Assembly: GCA_903898675.1 (NCBI GenBank)
Contig: CAIUGM010000014.1
Coordinates: 1-64,000, forward strand
DNA length: 64,000 nt
Direction: 5' to 3'
DNA from: an uncultured Verrucomicrobiota bacterium
Lineage (GTDB): Bacteria > Verrucomicrobiota > Verrucomicrobiia > Opitutales > Opitutaceae
Below the pieces are notes generated by a model. That model saw only the letters and a program-made list of their open reading frames with translations, did no database searches and had not been told where the DNA came from. Below, piece by piece: positions 1-8,370 of this stretch. Within the stretch, counting starts at the first letter, position 1. Each line of letters begins with the position of its first letter. Position numbers and translations under genes: made by a program.

Positions 1-1
1 A

Positions 2-874
2 GTGGCTCTTTCAACCACTGGCACCCTGCTCGACGTTGCGACCGGCACCAGTGTCACGATCCAACGCCAGCGCGCCTATCAGACCGCGCCCTCGGCCAAA
101 TACCCGGGATTGATTGAAATGCGCTGGTATCCCACGACCTCGCGAACGAGTCCCCCGCTCCCTGGTGACACGGAAGCTTATCAGGTGATCTCCAGTAACC
201 TGGATACGGCCTCCCAGTATCCTTTCATCCAGATTGCCGGCCCAAGTTCGCTCCTGGCCGAGCCGGGCATCGGTTGGGAGTTCACCTACGCGGTCCCCTC
301 CAGCACCAGCCAGTACCTGAATGGCAAGGCGGGCTTCTATGAGGCAAACCACGTCGAGGGTGTGCTGATGCCCAAGAGCGGCGACCCGATGAATACCGGC
401 GGCATGTCGAATATTCCGTCCACGACCTCGACCACCTCGACGTCCACGTCTACGTCCACGAGCACCTCTACGTCTACAAGTACCTCGATCTCGACGACCA
501 CCACCTCGACGACCAGCTCGACCACTTCGATCTCGACCACCTCCACCACGTCGACCTCGACCGTCGCGACCACGACCACCTCCACGACCTCGACCACGTC
601 CGTGGCAACCACGACTACCTCGGTCTCGACGACGTCCACGTCCTCGACCACCTCGGTCTCGACTTCCTCGACGACCTCGACCTCGACGGCGCCGACGACC
701 ACCACCTCGATCTCGACGACCACCACCAGCACGTCCGCCACGACCACGGCGCCGACGACGACCAGCACCACTTCGTCCACCACCTCGGTGCCGACCACCA
801 CTTCGAGTACCTCGACGTCCACCACGAGCATTTCGACGACGACGTCCACGTCCACGATCGTATACGACGGTTGA
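2..874 (+). CDS. Secreted/pilin-associated protein with Ser/Thr-rich tail (5' partial)
   Basis: The frame is open to the left edge, so the true start is probably outside the window; a GTG at base 2 gives 290 visible residues. The first 135 residues are ordinary mixed-composition sequence that I do not recognise. From about residue 139 the protein is almost entirely Ser and Thr (with a few Val, Ile, Ala and Pro) and ends in TIVYDG. Such Ser/Thr tails are typical of extracellular stalks or linkers and are often glycosylated; that role is inferred. The gene lies 39 bases upstream of a pilin-like gene on the same strand, so both probably belong to one surface or pilus operon that begins outside the window. 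No enzyme motif is visible. Confidence 0.6.
   Translation: MALSTTGTLLDVATGTSVTIQRQRAYQTAPSAKYPGLIEMRWYPTTSRTSPPLPGDTEAYQVISSNLDTASQYPFIQIAGPSSLLAEPGIGWEFTYAVPSSTSQYLNGKAGFYEANHVEGVLMPKSGDPMNTGGMSNIPSTTSTTSTSTSTSTSTSTSTSTSISTTTTSTTSSTTSISTTSTTSTSTVATTTTSTTSTTSVATTTTSVSTTSTSSTTSVSTSSTTSTSTAPTTTTSISTTTTSTSATTTAPTTTSTTSSTTSVPTTTSSTSTSTTSISTTTSTSTIVYDG
419..864 (+). repeat. Low-complexity Ser/Thr-coding repeat
   Basis: About 445 bases are built from irregular repeats of short units such as acctcgacg, tcgaccacc and tccacgtct, all keeping the same reading frame. They encode the Ser/Thr tail of the upstream protein. The units are imperfect, so this is a diverged tandem array rather than a fresh slippage product. 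The opposite strand is also open here and reads as a Val/Glu-rich peptide, which is a by-product of the repeat. Confidence 0.85.
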
Positions 875-913
875 TCTTCCGCTGTCCGGAACGTCTTCAA
901 CCTTTTAATCGCC

Positions 914-2689
914 ATGACTATCAAATCCCAAGCCGGTAGCGTCCTGCTCTCGACCCTGTCCTTCATCATCCTCCTCTCGGTGGCGGCCGTCTCCCTCCTG
1001 GAGATGGCCAAGGGCAACTACATGCTGTCCCTGCGCAACGAGTGGCGCTCCCAGGCGCGCACCGTGGCGGAGAGCGAGATGGAATTCGTCTACTATCAGT
1101 TCAAGACGAAGATCATGACCGCCGTGCCTCCGGCGCAGGTGGCGACGGCCATGTCGGCCTGGTGCGAACTGGCGGCGGCCCCGACCAATTGCTCGTTGGC
1201 GCCCACCTCCCCCTCGTTTGTGGGCAAGTACACGGTGGGTCGTTCCATCAGCTATGATCCGACCTACGACTACGTGTACGGCACGATGCCCGGCACCACG
1301 AAGCTTGGGACCATTTATTACGTGACGGTGCACATCGAGGTCCGGCCGGACCCCAGCAGTCCGTTCAACACGCTCGCACCCTACCGCGTGGGTCGGCGGT
1401 TTCAGGCCTCCAACACGTCGATCTTCCAATACGGCGTATTCTACCAGGGCGACCTGGAGATGGCCCCCGGCGGCAACGTGACCATCACGGGTGACATTTC
1501 AGCCAACGGCAGCATCTACATGGGCGCCAGCGGCGGCGGCACCCTCACGATCAACAAGCAGGTGCGTTACCTGGCGAGCGGTTACTTCAATCAGGACAGC
1601 AGCGGCAACACGGTGTACCGCAAGCCCGGCACGCCGACCGGTGGCGCGCTTTCCCCGCCGGTCTTCGGCACTTCGCAGTCCAGCCAGGTTGAAACCCTCG
1701 CTTCACCCGAGAACCTCCTCGGCGGCACCGACGCCACGCAGGTGGCGACGGCACGCTCCGATTTGTTTCCCACGGAAAATGACGTCTACCGGGCGCTCAT
1801 CGTCCCGCCCCCCGGCCAGACGACGGAATACCCCACCGGCGCCACGGATGACCCTGTGATCTCTGTGCAGCGCGTGTACAATCGCGCGGGTTTGATTGTG
1901 ACCGTCAATACGGACAACACAGTGACGATCAATACCGCCACCAACGGCACGCTCGGGGCCGATGTTACCAGCACGTATGGCGCCGCCATCACCGCGCCGG
2001 TCAGCATGTACGACCAGCGCGAGGGCAAGAATGTCAGCGTGACCAACGTCGATGTCGGTGTGCTCGCCGCCACGATTGCCACCGCCAACCCGGGCTTCAA
2101 CGGCGTGCTTTATGTCAACGTCAAGGGCAGCACGTCGAGCACCCCCGGCGCCGTTCGGCTCTCGAATGCGTCCACGATTCCCTCGAACGGCAGCAACGGA
2201 TTTTCCGTCGCAACCAACGGCGGTCTCTACGTCAAGGGCAACTACAACACCACTACGCCGCCGCTTTCCGACGGCACCAATCCCCCGGCCATGCTGATGG
2301 GTGATGCGATCACGCTGCTCTCCTCCTCTTGGAATGATGCCAACTCCAGCGCCGCCCTGAGCAGCCGCGTCGCCGCCGCCGGCACCACCACCATCAACGC
2401 CGGTATCCTGACCGGCAACACCTCCGCCACGTCCACGACCGCCAGCGGCGGCGTGCAGAATGTCGTGCGCTACCTCGAAAACTGGAATGGTCGCTACGTC
2501 AACCTGAACGGCTCCATCGGGCGCTTGCTGGAATCCAAGTCATTCATCTCGCCCTTCCAACAGCCGGGCACGGTATACGGTATTCCCCAGACCCGCAGCT
2601 TCACCTTTGACTCCAATCTGGTGAAGCACCCGCCGCCCGGTGGCCCGACCACCACGGCCTTCTCCCGCGGCGCCTTTTTCACCTGGTGA
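914..2689 (+). CDS. PilX-like/type IV pilin-like surface protein
   Basis: A 591-residue protein starting MTIKSQAGSVLLSTLSF. After a short basic lead, a Gly precedes a run of about 22 hydrophobic residues and then a polar helix with ESEME, the layout of type IV pilin-like or PilX-type N-terminal helices with a prepilin-peptidase site. The remainder is Gly/Ser/Thr/Asn-rich and looks like extracellular beta-structure, with stretches such as NVTITGDISANGS. At 591 residues it is far longer than a major pilin, so a minor pilin, adhesin or pilus-tip protein fits better. It follows the Ser/Thr-tailed protein by 39 bases. The cleavage and export route are inferred from the N-terminus only. Confidence 0.65.
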   Translation: MTIKSQAGSVLLSTLSFIILLSVAAVSLLEMAKGNYMLSLRNEWRSQARTVAESEMEFVYYQFKTKIMTAVPPAQVATAMSAWCELAAAPTNCSLAPTSPSFVGKYTVGRSISYDPTYDYVYGTMPGTTKLGTIYYVTVHIEVRPDPSSPFNTLAPYRVGRRFQASNTSIFQYGVFYQGDLEMAPGGNVTITGDISANGSIYMGASGGGTLTINKQVRYLASGYFNQDSSGNTVYRKPGTPTGGALSPPVFGTSQSSQVETLASPENLLGGTDATQVATARSDLFPTENDVYRALIVPPPGQTTEYPTGATDDPVISVQRVYNRAGLIVTVNTDNTVTINTATNGTLGADVTSTYGAAITAPVSMYDQREGKNVSVTNVDVGVLAATIATANPGFNGVLYVNVKGSTSSTPGAVRLSNASTIPSNGSNGFSVATNGGLYVKGNYNTTTPPLSDGTNPPAMLMGDAITLLSSSWNDANSSAALSSRVAAAGTTTINAGILTGNTSATSTTASGGVQNVVRYLENWNGRYVNLNGSIGRLLESKSFISPFQQPGTVYGIPQTRSFTFDSNLVKHPPPGGPTTTAFSRGAFFTW

Positions 2690-2776
2690 TCCGGCGCCGG
2701 AACAAACTGTCCGCCTGTGCTGTTGCCCGGGCGGGGTGTCACCGACCCCGGCTCCGCCGTCCCGCCCCGTAATTCC

Positions 2777-3613
2777 ATGGATGACCACGGAGACATCATC
2801 CGGTTCGGCGAGGGCGAACGCCTTTTCGTGATCCGCCGTGCCCGGCGCATGCTGCGCCAGGGCCGGGCTGGCGCCGACGATTTTCTCCACGCCGAGGACC
2901 AACCCGATCCCGAGATCACGGCCGTGGTGCCGGCGCGCAATGAGGAGCTCACCGTCGGCCTCGTGGTGAGGGAATGCCTCAAGTACGCCGCCAGGGTCAT
3001 CGTGGTGGAGGGCGGCTCCACCGACCGCACCGCCGAGATCGCGGCCGCCGCCGGCGCGCAGGTGGTGCGCGACAACGGCCTGGGCAAGGGCGCCGCGCTC
3101 CGGCTGGCCGTGACCCACGTGACCACGCCCATCTGTGTGTTCGTCGACGCCGACGGCTCGCACGACCCGATCGACATTCCCATGCTGGCGGCGCCGATCA
3201 AGGCCGGCCTGGCCGAGCATGTCACCGGTTCGCGCCTCCTTGGCGGCTCGGATGAATTGCACGGCGGCGGGGACGAATTCCTGCGCCTCGCCGGCTCCGC
3301 CTTCATCACGTGTATGATCAACTGGCGCTTCGGCTCCAGCCTGTCGGATTCCCAAAACGGCTTCCGCGCCATCGGCACCGAGGTGTTCCGCCGCCTCGAC
3401 CTCCGGTCCCGCCACACCACGATCGAGATGGAAATGATCACCGCCACGCTGGCCGCCGGCCTGCGCATCACCGAGGTGCCGACCCATGAACGCCGCCGCG
3501 CCGCGGGTTACTCCAAGATCTCCCTTTCCAATCCGCTTACCTGGCTGGCCTATGGCTGGCACCTGGTGGCGGGGATCTGTCGCGCGCGCAGCTCGGGCCC
3601 CTTCCGCGCATGA
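2777..3613 (+). CDS. Family 2 glycosyltransferase, DPM1-like
   Basis: The start is taken at MDDHGD (278 residues); an in-frame GTG at 2717 would add 20 unconserved residues. GT2 features are clear: VVPARNEE at about 50-57, an acidic DADGSHDP metal/nucleotide-sugar motif at 124-131, and DSQNGFRA at about 191-198, which resembles dolichyl/polyprenyl-phosphate mannose or glucose synthases. The protein has no clear C-terminal membrane pair, so it probably acts at the cytoplasmic face of the inner membrane, loading a sugar on a lipid carrier. Its stop overlaps the start of the carbamoyltransferase gene by four bases, the first of a series of coupled overlaps. Donor and acceptor are unknown. Confidence 0.8.
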   Translation: MDDHGDIIRFGEGERLFVIRRARRMLRQGRAGADDFLHAEDQPDPEITAVVPARNEELTVGLVVRECLKYAARVIVVEGGSTDRTAEIAAAAGAQVVRDNGLGKGAALRLAVTHVTTPICVFVDADGSHDPIDIPMLAAPIKAGLAEHVTGSRLLGGSDELHGGGDEFLRLAGSAFITCMINWRFGSSLSDSQNGFRAIGTEVFRRLDLRSRHTTIEMEMITATLAAGLRITEVPTHERRRAAGYSKISLSNPLTWLAYGWHLVAGICRARSSGPFRA

Positions 3614-5361
3614 CCGAAAAATACAATGCCGTGATTGGGGTCTGGGACGGCCATGATGCCGGGGCGGCCCTGATCATCGACGGTCGCGTCGTGCTCGCGC
3701 TGAACGAGGAGCGGCTGAGCGGCCGCAAGCTCGATGTCGGGCTGCCGGTCCGGGCGATTGCCGCGATGCGGACCGCGGCCGCCGGCCGCCGCGTGGCCTG
3801 GGCTCCCACCACTTCGGACCCCGCGAAGGCGCTCACCCGGATATTTCCTTCCATGAAGGAAAATTACTACCACCTGCGCCGCCGGCTCGTACCCCCGGGG
3901 CCGATGCATGGGCTCACGCTGCGGGCCAAATACCGCCTGACCCAGTGGCCCACCAGCAACCCGCTGCGCGCGTGGGCCCGGCGCTTTTTCGCCTCGGCGC
4001 TCCACGCCCCGTTGCCGGATATTTTTCTCGTCGACCACCACGAAGCCCACGCGGCGGCGGCGGCGATGTGGCCCGGCTGGGACCGGGACGCCCTCATCGT
4101 CACGCTCGACGGCATCGGGGACGGTGAATCCGGCTCGGTGTGGCGCTGGACGGAAAACGGAGCCGCGCTGCAGAAGCTGATCTCGATCCCGGGCGCCGCT
4201 TCACTGGGCCTGTTCTTCGAGCACGTGACCAACGAGCTGCAAATGCGTCCGCTGGAGGACGAGGGCAAGGTGATGGCGCTGGCCACCTATGCCGCGAACA
4301 CCCCGACGAGCACCAATCCATTTCTTCCGTGGTTTTCCCTGACCCCGGACGCCAAGGGACTTCCCGTGCTGCGCTGCAGCATTGCCCCGGCCAGGATGGC
4401 GAAGGCGGTGGCCGGGGTTGTCTGGTCCTTGCCGCGCGAACAGGTGTGCCGGATGGCGCAGCAAACCCTGGAAACACTCGTCCCGCAGTTCTTCGCCATG
4501 CTGGCCGCCGCGACCGGTTGCACGGCGTTTGGCTACTCCGGTGGGGTCGCATCCAACATCAAGGTGAACCGGCTCATCCGGGCGACGCCCGGGGTCGAGC
4601 GCCTCGAGATCTGTCCCGCCATGGGTGACGGCGGCCTCGCCCTCGGCGCCGCGCTCGCCACCTGGCGCCAGGTGACCGGACAACGCCCGCAGCCTTTCAG
4701 CGATTTCCGCCTCGGGACCGATTACGGTGACCTTGGCCGCGACGCGGAGTCCATCGCGCGCGCCACTTCCGCCGAGCTGCTGCGGCCCGCCGATATTGCC
4801 GTCGCCGCGGCTGAGCGCGTGGCCGCCGGGGAAATCGTCATGTGGGCCCAGGGACGCATGGAGCTGGGCCCGCGCGCCCTCGGCGCCCGCAGCATCATTG
4901 CGCGGGCCGACAGTGTCGCGGCCCGTGACGACCTGAACCTGCGCCTCAAGCGGCGCGTCTGGTTCCAGCCTTTTTGTCCGTCCATTTTGCTGTCGGAGGC
5001 CCCCGCCCTCCTCGCGGACTATCGCGGGGCGCGGGACACGAATCTGCACATGACGATGGGCTTCAGGACGACCCCGCTGGGCCGCACCGGCCTCGCGGGT
5101 GCGATCGGCTGGGACGGTTCCTGCCGCCCGCAGATGGTCGCGGAGAACGAGGCTGATCCCTGGTTCCGGCTGCTCACCAACGTGAAGAAACTCACCGGCA
5201 CCGGCGCGATCATCAACACGAGCCTGAATATGCACGGGAAGCCCATGTCCGACACCGCCGCGGGCGTGGTGGAAGCGTGGCTCGAAAGCGGCGTCCAGCA
5301 CCTTGCCCTCGGTTCGGCCCTGCTCACCAAGACGGGGGCCGCCACGGCGCACCGCCCATGA
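3610..5361 (+). CDS. Carbamoyltransferase (NodU/CmcH family)
   Basis: A 583-residue protein of the usual length for O-carbamoyltransferases. The N-terminal half has the Kae1/ASKHA-like fold signature: GVWDGHDAGA at 10-19, HHEAHAAA at 143-150 (metal-binding histidines) and GYSGG at about 313. The C-terminal carbamoyltransferase part has the strongly conserved RMELGPRALGARSI stretch at about 417-430 and a FCPSIL motif. The family transfers a carbamoyl group from carbamoyl phosphate, through carbamoyl-adenylate, to a hydroxyl on a sugar or antibiotic. The gene overlaps both neighbours by ATGA, so it is translated with the glycosyltransferases and a sugar acceptor is likely. The actual substrate cannot be read from sequence. 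Confidence 0.88.
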   Translation: MTEKYNAVIGVWDGHDAGAALIIDGRVVLALNEERLSGRKLDVGLPVRAIAAMRTAAAGRRVAWAPTTSDPAKALTRIFPSMKENYYHLRRRLVPPGPMHGLTLRAKYRLTQWPTSNPLRAWARRFFASALHAPLPDIFLVDHHEAHAAAAAMWPGWDRDALIVTLDGIGDGESGSVWRWTENGAALQKLISIPGAASLGLFFEHVTNELQMRPLEDEGKVMALATYAANTPTSTNPFLPWFSLTPDAKGLPVLRCSIAPARMAKAVAGVVWSLPREQVCRMAQQTLETLVPQFFAMLAAATGCTAFGYSGGVASNIKVNRLIRATPGVERLEICPAMGDGGLALGAALATWRQVTGQRPQPFSDFRLGTDYGDLGRDAESIARATSAELLRPADIAVAAAERVAAGEIVMWAQGRMELGPRALGARSIIARADSVAARDDLNLRLKRRVWFQPFCPSILLSEAPALLADYRGARDTNLHMTMGFRTTPLGRTGLAGAIGWDGSCRPQMVAENEADPWFRLLTNVKKLTGTGAIINTSLNMHGKPMSDTAAGVVEAWLESGVQHLALGSALLTKTGAATAHRP

Positions 5362-7184
5362 GTCCGCGCTTTTACCGCCTGCTGTGGTTTGTCTCCGCCC
5401 TGCTGGTCCTCGGCGGCGCGGCGTACTGGGCCTACCGCGTGGCCACCCTGCCCAGCAACGACGCGCAGCGCAACGTCGTGCCGCTTTCCACGGTCTGGGG
5501 CATGCACGCCTGTCTGATCGCCGTGATCGCCGGCCTGGGTGGCATCGCGTGGCCGCTCCTGGCAATTCTCGGCCGGCGCCGCTGCCTGACCGCCCTGGCG
5601 CTGCTGGTGACCGGCTACCTCGCCTGCGGCCTGGCGCCGCGCGCCAACCGGATATTCTTTGACGAGCACATCTACATGCAGATCGGGCAGACCATCGCCC
5701 ACACCGGCCGGGCCGAGGGCGCCAACTATGCCCGGGTGGAGTATGGCAAGTTCGAGATGTACGCCTCCACGGTCAACAAGCAGCCCAACGGCCTGCCTTA
5801 CCTGCTCTCCTGGATCTACCGGATCGCCGGCGTTTCCGACGCAAGTTCGCACTTCCTGAATCGCTCGATGATCGGCCTCGGGGCGATGGCGCTCTATCTC
5901 GGGCTCACTCTGGTGCCATGGGCCCTCCCCGCCGGGACCGGCCTGGCCGCCGCGCTTTTGTTCTGCTTCACGCCGCTGGTGATGTGGTGGGGCCACACCA
6001 TGGCCGTGGAGCCCCCCGCCGCCGCGACCGTCTGCTTCGCCTTCCTGGCGGCGTGCGTTCACGCCCGGCTGCGCGACCGGGAGTCGGCGCAGGGCCTGCC
6101 GGCCAGTGCCCTCTTTCTCGCCGGGGCCACCGCGTTTGCCGTGTACTTCCGCCCCGAATCCCTGCTGGTTTTCCCGCTGGTCGCCGCCGTGCTCTGGTCC
6201 ACCGATGACCGCTTCATCGAGGATCTTTCCGCCTGGGGCGCCCTGGCGATGGCGGCCGCCCTGGCCACGCCGAACCTCATGCACCTGTGGTCGGTGCGCA
6301 CCGAGAACTGGGGGGCAAGCGACGGCCGGCGGTTTGCCTACGATTTTGTCGGCAAGAATTTCCAGTCCAACGCGGGCTACTTCGTGGAGTCGCACTGGTT
6401 TCCACTCGCCGGCACCGCCCTGGCCCTGGTCGGCGTGCTCTGGCTGCTGGGCCGCAACCGCACCGCCGGGCTCGCCCTCGGCACCTGGTTTCTTTTTTCA
6501 TGGGGCATCTTCGTGGTGTTTTATGCCGGCAGCTACCACTACGGCGCCAGTTCGCGCTACGCGGTGGTCTCGTGCGCCCCGGTCGCGGTCTTCATGGGCA
6601 TCGGGCTGGCGGCCCTCGTGGCGCAGCTGCAGCGCGTGCCGGTGCTGTTCTATGGACTGGCGGCGGGGGCGCTCATCAACTGGATCGCTGTGATGCACTA
6701 TGTGCCCACGCTGAGCCGCGAGGCGGTGGAAGCCCGCGCCGACATCGATTTCGTCGCGGAGATCGCGCCCACCCTGCCCAAGGGCTCGCTCGTCATCTCG
6801 CTCGACCCCTGCCTCTGGCTCCTGCAGGGCGTGAATTCCTCCCAGTTCTTTGTGATGGAACGAATGATCCACCATGAAATGCGCGAGCTGACGAACCAAT
6901 ACCCGGGCGGAATCTACATCCACTGGAGCTTCTGGCACAACGCCGAGCCCAACCTGGCGCGCGAGACCGCCGCCATCCTCGCGGAAACCAACGCCACGCT
7001 GGTCCGGCGCATGCAGTCGCAGTCGCACAAGCTCGCGGTCTATCGCATCGACACCCCCGAGTCCCTGGCCCGGTTCGGCGGCAACCCGGGGCCTTCCACG
7101 CGGCCCGACACCGACCTGGACAAGGTCCTCGCGCGTGCGCGCGAAGAACTCAAGTCCGTCCCGGCGACGGCCCCCGCCCAATGA
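5358..7184 (+). CDS. Polytopic membrane glycosyltransferase, ArnT/PMT (GT39)-like
   Basis: The start MSPRFYRLLW at 5358 overlaps the previous stop (ATGA) and gives 608 residues. The first two thirds hold about ten or more hydrophobic segments. After the second or third segment comes FFDEHIYMQIGQ, resembling the acidic first-loop motif (DE) of GT-C enzymes such as ArnT and protein O-mannosyltransferases; GEHTM-like and RPESLL stretches follow later. The last 170 residues are a soluble domain. GT-C enzymes take a sugar from a polyprenyl-phosphate donor, which fits the DPM1-like gene three positions earlier in the run. It could instead be a general DUF2029/PMT_2 membrane protein. Acceptor unknown. 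Confidence 0.7.
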   Translation: MSPRFYRLLWFVSALLVLGGAAYWAYRVATLPSNDAQRNVVPLSTVWGMHACLIAVIAGLGGIAWPLLAILGRRRCLTALALLVTGYLACGLAPRANRIFFDEHIYMQIGQTIAHTGRAEGANYARVEYGKFEMYASTVNKQPNGLPYLLSWIYRIAGVSDASSHFLNRSMIGLGAMALYLGLTLVPWALPAGTGLAAALLFCFTPLVMWWGHTMAVEPPAAATVCFAFLAACVHARLRDRESAQGLPASALFLAGATAFAVYFRPESLLVFPLVAAVLWSTDDRFIEDLSAWGALAMAAALATPNLMHLWSVRTENWGASDGRRFAYDFVGKNFQSNAGYFVESHWFPLAGTALALVGVLWLLGRNRTAGLALGTWFLFSWGIFVVFYAGSYHYGASSRYAVVSCAPVAVFMGIGLAALVAQLQRVPVLFYGLAAGALINWIAVMHYVPTLSREAVEARADIDFVAEIAPTLPKGSLVISLDPCLWLLQGVNSSQFFVMERMIHHEMRELTNQYPGGIYIHWSFWHNAEPNLARETAAILAETNATLVRRMQSQSHKLAVYRIDTPESLARFGGNPGPSTRPDTDLDKVLARAREELKSVPATAPAQ

Positions 7185-8323
7185 GCACGCTCTATTCCTG
7201 GAGCCGCCTCGCCGTGCGCACCGCCGCCGCCGCCACGGGGATGGAAAGCCGGCCGACCAAGCTGATTTATGTCGTGACCAAGCGCTGCCACTCGCGCTGT
7301 GTTTATTGCGACATCTGGAAGGTAAAGGACACGCCGGGCGGACTCGACAATGAGCTTTCGCTCGACGAGGTGCGCGCGGTGGCCGGGGCGAACCCGTTCC
7401 TGCAGTGGATCGACTTCACCGGCGGCGAACCCACGGACCGCCCGGATTTCGTCGAGGTCGTACAGGCCTTTGCCGCAGCCTGCCCCGATCTGCTGCTCGT
7501 GCACTTTCCCACCAACGGCATCGCGACCAAGCGGATCGAGGAAACCGTGCGGCAGCTGCAGGGCACGGTGCGCGCGCGGCTGGTGGTGACCGTCTCGATC
7601 GACGGCCCGCCCGAGCTGAACGACCGCCTGCGTGGCATCCGCAACGATTTTGCCCATGCCGTCGAAACCTTCGCCGCCCTGCGCAAATTGCTCGGTCCCG
7701 AGCAGGTTTACGTCGGCATGACCCTGCACGGCCACAGCGGCTCGTGCGGCCACACGACGTCAGCCCTGGTCGACCAGACCTTTGCCGCCATCAACGAGGC
7801 CCTGCAGAAGCGAAGCGAGGCGGCCATCGACTGGGACACCTTTCACCTGAACATCCCCCATTTCTCCTCGCACTACTACGGCAATGCCGCGAGCGGCGAG
7901 AAGGACGGCTTTGGCGGACCGGCTCATCGCGCCGAAATCGCCGCGGCCCTGCGGCTGGCGGCCGGCAAACCCAAGGGCGCGGGCGCATTGGCGATGCGCG
8001 CCATCGAGCGCATCTACCGGACCGAGGCCATGCGCTACCTGGCGGAGGGGAAGACGGCCATCACCTGTTCCGCCCTGCTTTCCACCGCGTACCTGTCGGA
8101 AAAGGGCGAAGTCTATCCCTGCACTATCTGGGATCGCCCGCTCGGGAATGTCCGCAACTCCCACTACGCGCTGATGCCGATCATCGAGGCCGCGCGCCAG
8201 GCCGGGATCCGCCGGGCGGTGGTGGAGCAGAAATGCCCCAATTGCTGGACCCCGTGCGAGGCCTATCCGGCCATCGGCGCCTCCCCCGGGCGCGCCTTGC
8301 TTGCCCTGGTGCAAGGCAGTTAG
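7181..8323 (+). CDS. Radical SAM protein with C-terminal Cys cluster
   Basis: A 380-residue protein coupled by ATGA to the membrane glycosyltransferase. Cys36, Cys40 and Cys43 form the CxxxCxxC motif (CHSRCVYC) that binds the SAM-cleaving 4Fe-4S cluster; TGGEPT follows at about residue 81. Toward the C-terminus there are further cysteines (one in ITCSA, one in YPCTIW, then CPNCWTPC), a spacing that resembles SPASM or twitch domains holding auxiliary Fe-S clusters. SPASM proteins often modify peptides, but other substrates occur, and no precursor peptide gene is obvious nearby. In this operon it may modify a sugar, a lipid carrier or a small metabolite. Confidence 0.8.
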   Translation: MSTLYSWSRLAVRTAAAATGMESRPTKLIYVVTKRCHSRCVYCDIWKVKDTPGGLDNELSLDEVRAVAGANPFLQWIDFTGGEPTDRPDFVEVVQAFAAACPDLLLVHFPTNGIATKRIEETVRQLQGTVRARLVVTVSIDGPPELNDRLRGIRNDFAHAVETFAALRKLLGPEQVYVGMTLHGHSGSCGHTTSALVDQTFAAINEALQKRSEAAIDWDTFHLNIPHFSSHYYGNAASGEKDGFGGPAHRAEIAAALRLAAGKPKGAGALAMRAIERIYRTEAMRYLAEGKTAITCSALLSTAYLSEKGEVYPCTIWDRPLGNVRNSHYALMPIIEAARQAGIRRAVVEQKCPNCWTPCEAYPAIGASPGRALLALVQGS

Positions 8324-8370
8324 GCTCCCCCCCGCTTTCTATGGAACACTCCGCTCGCTCAGGAAAACTC

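Noticed and set aside
337-1017. A 226-residue Val/Glu-rich frame on the minus strand
   Set aside because: It is the complement of the Ser/Thr-coding repeat; such repeats keep the opposite strand open by composition.
4201-5565. A 454-residue minus-strand frame
   Set aside because: It is antisense to the carbamoyltransferase, whose family motifs are clear; Arg/Pro/Gly-rich shadow composition.
7405-8370. The long upstream extension of the SpeE-like frame
   Set aside because: It overlaps the radical SAM gene in another frame and is Arg-rich shadow; the true start is near 8341-8371.
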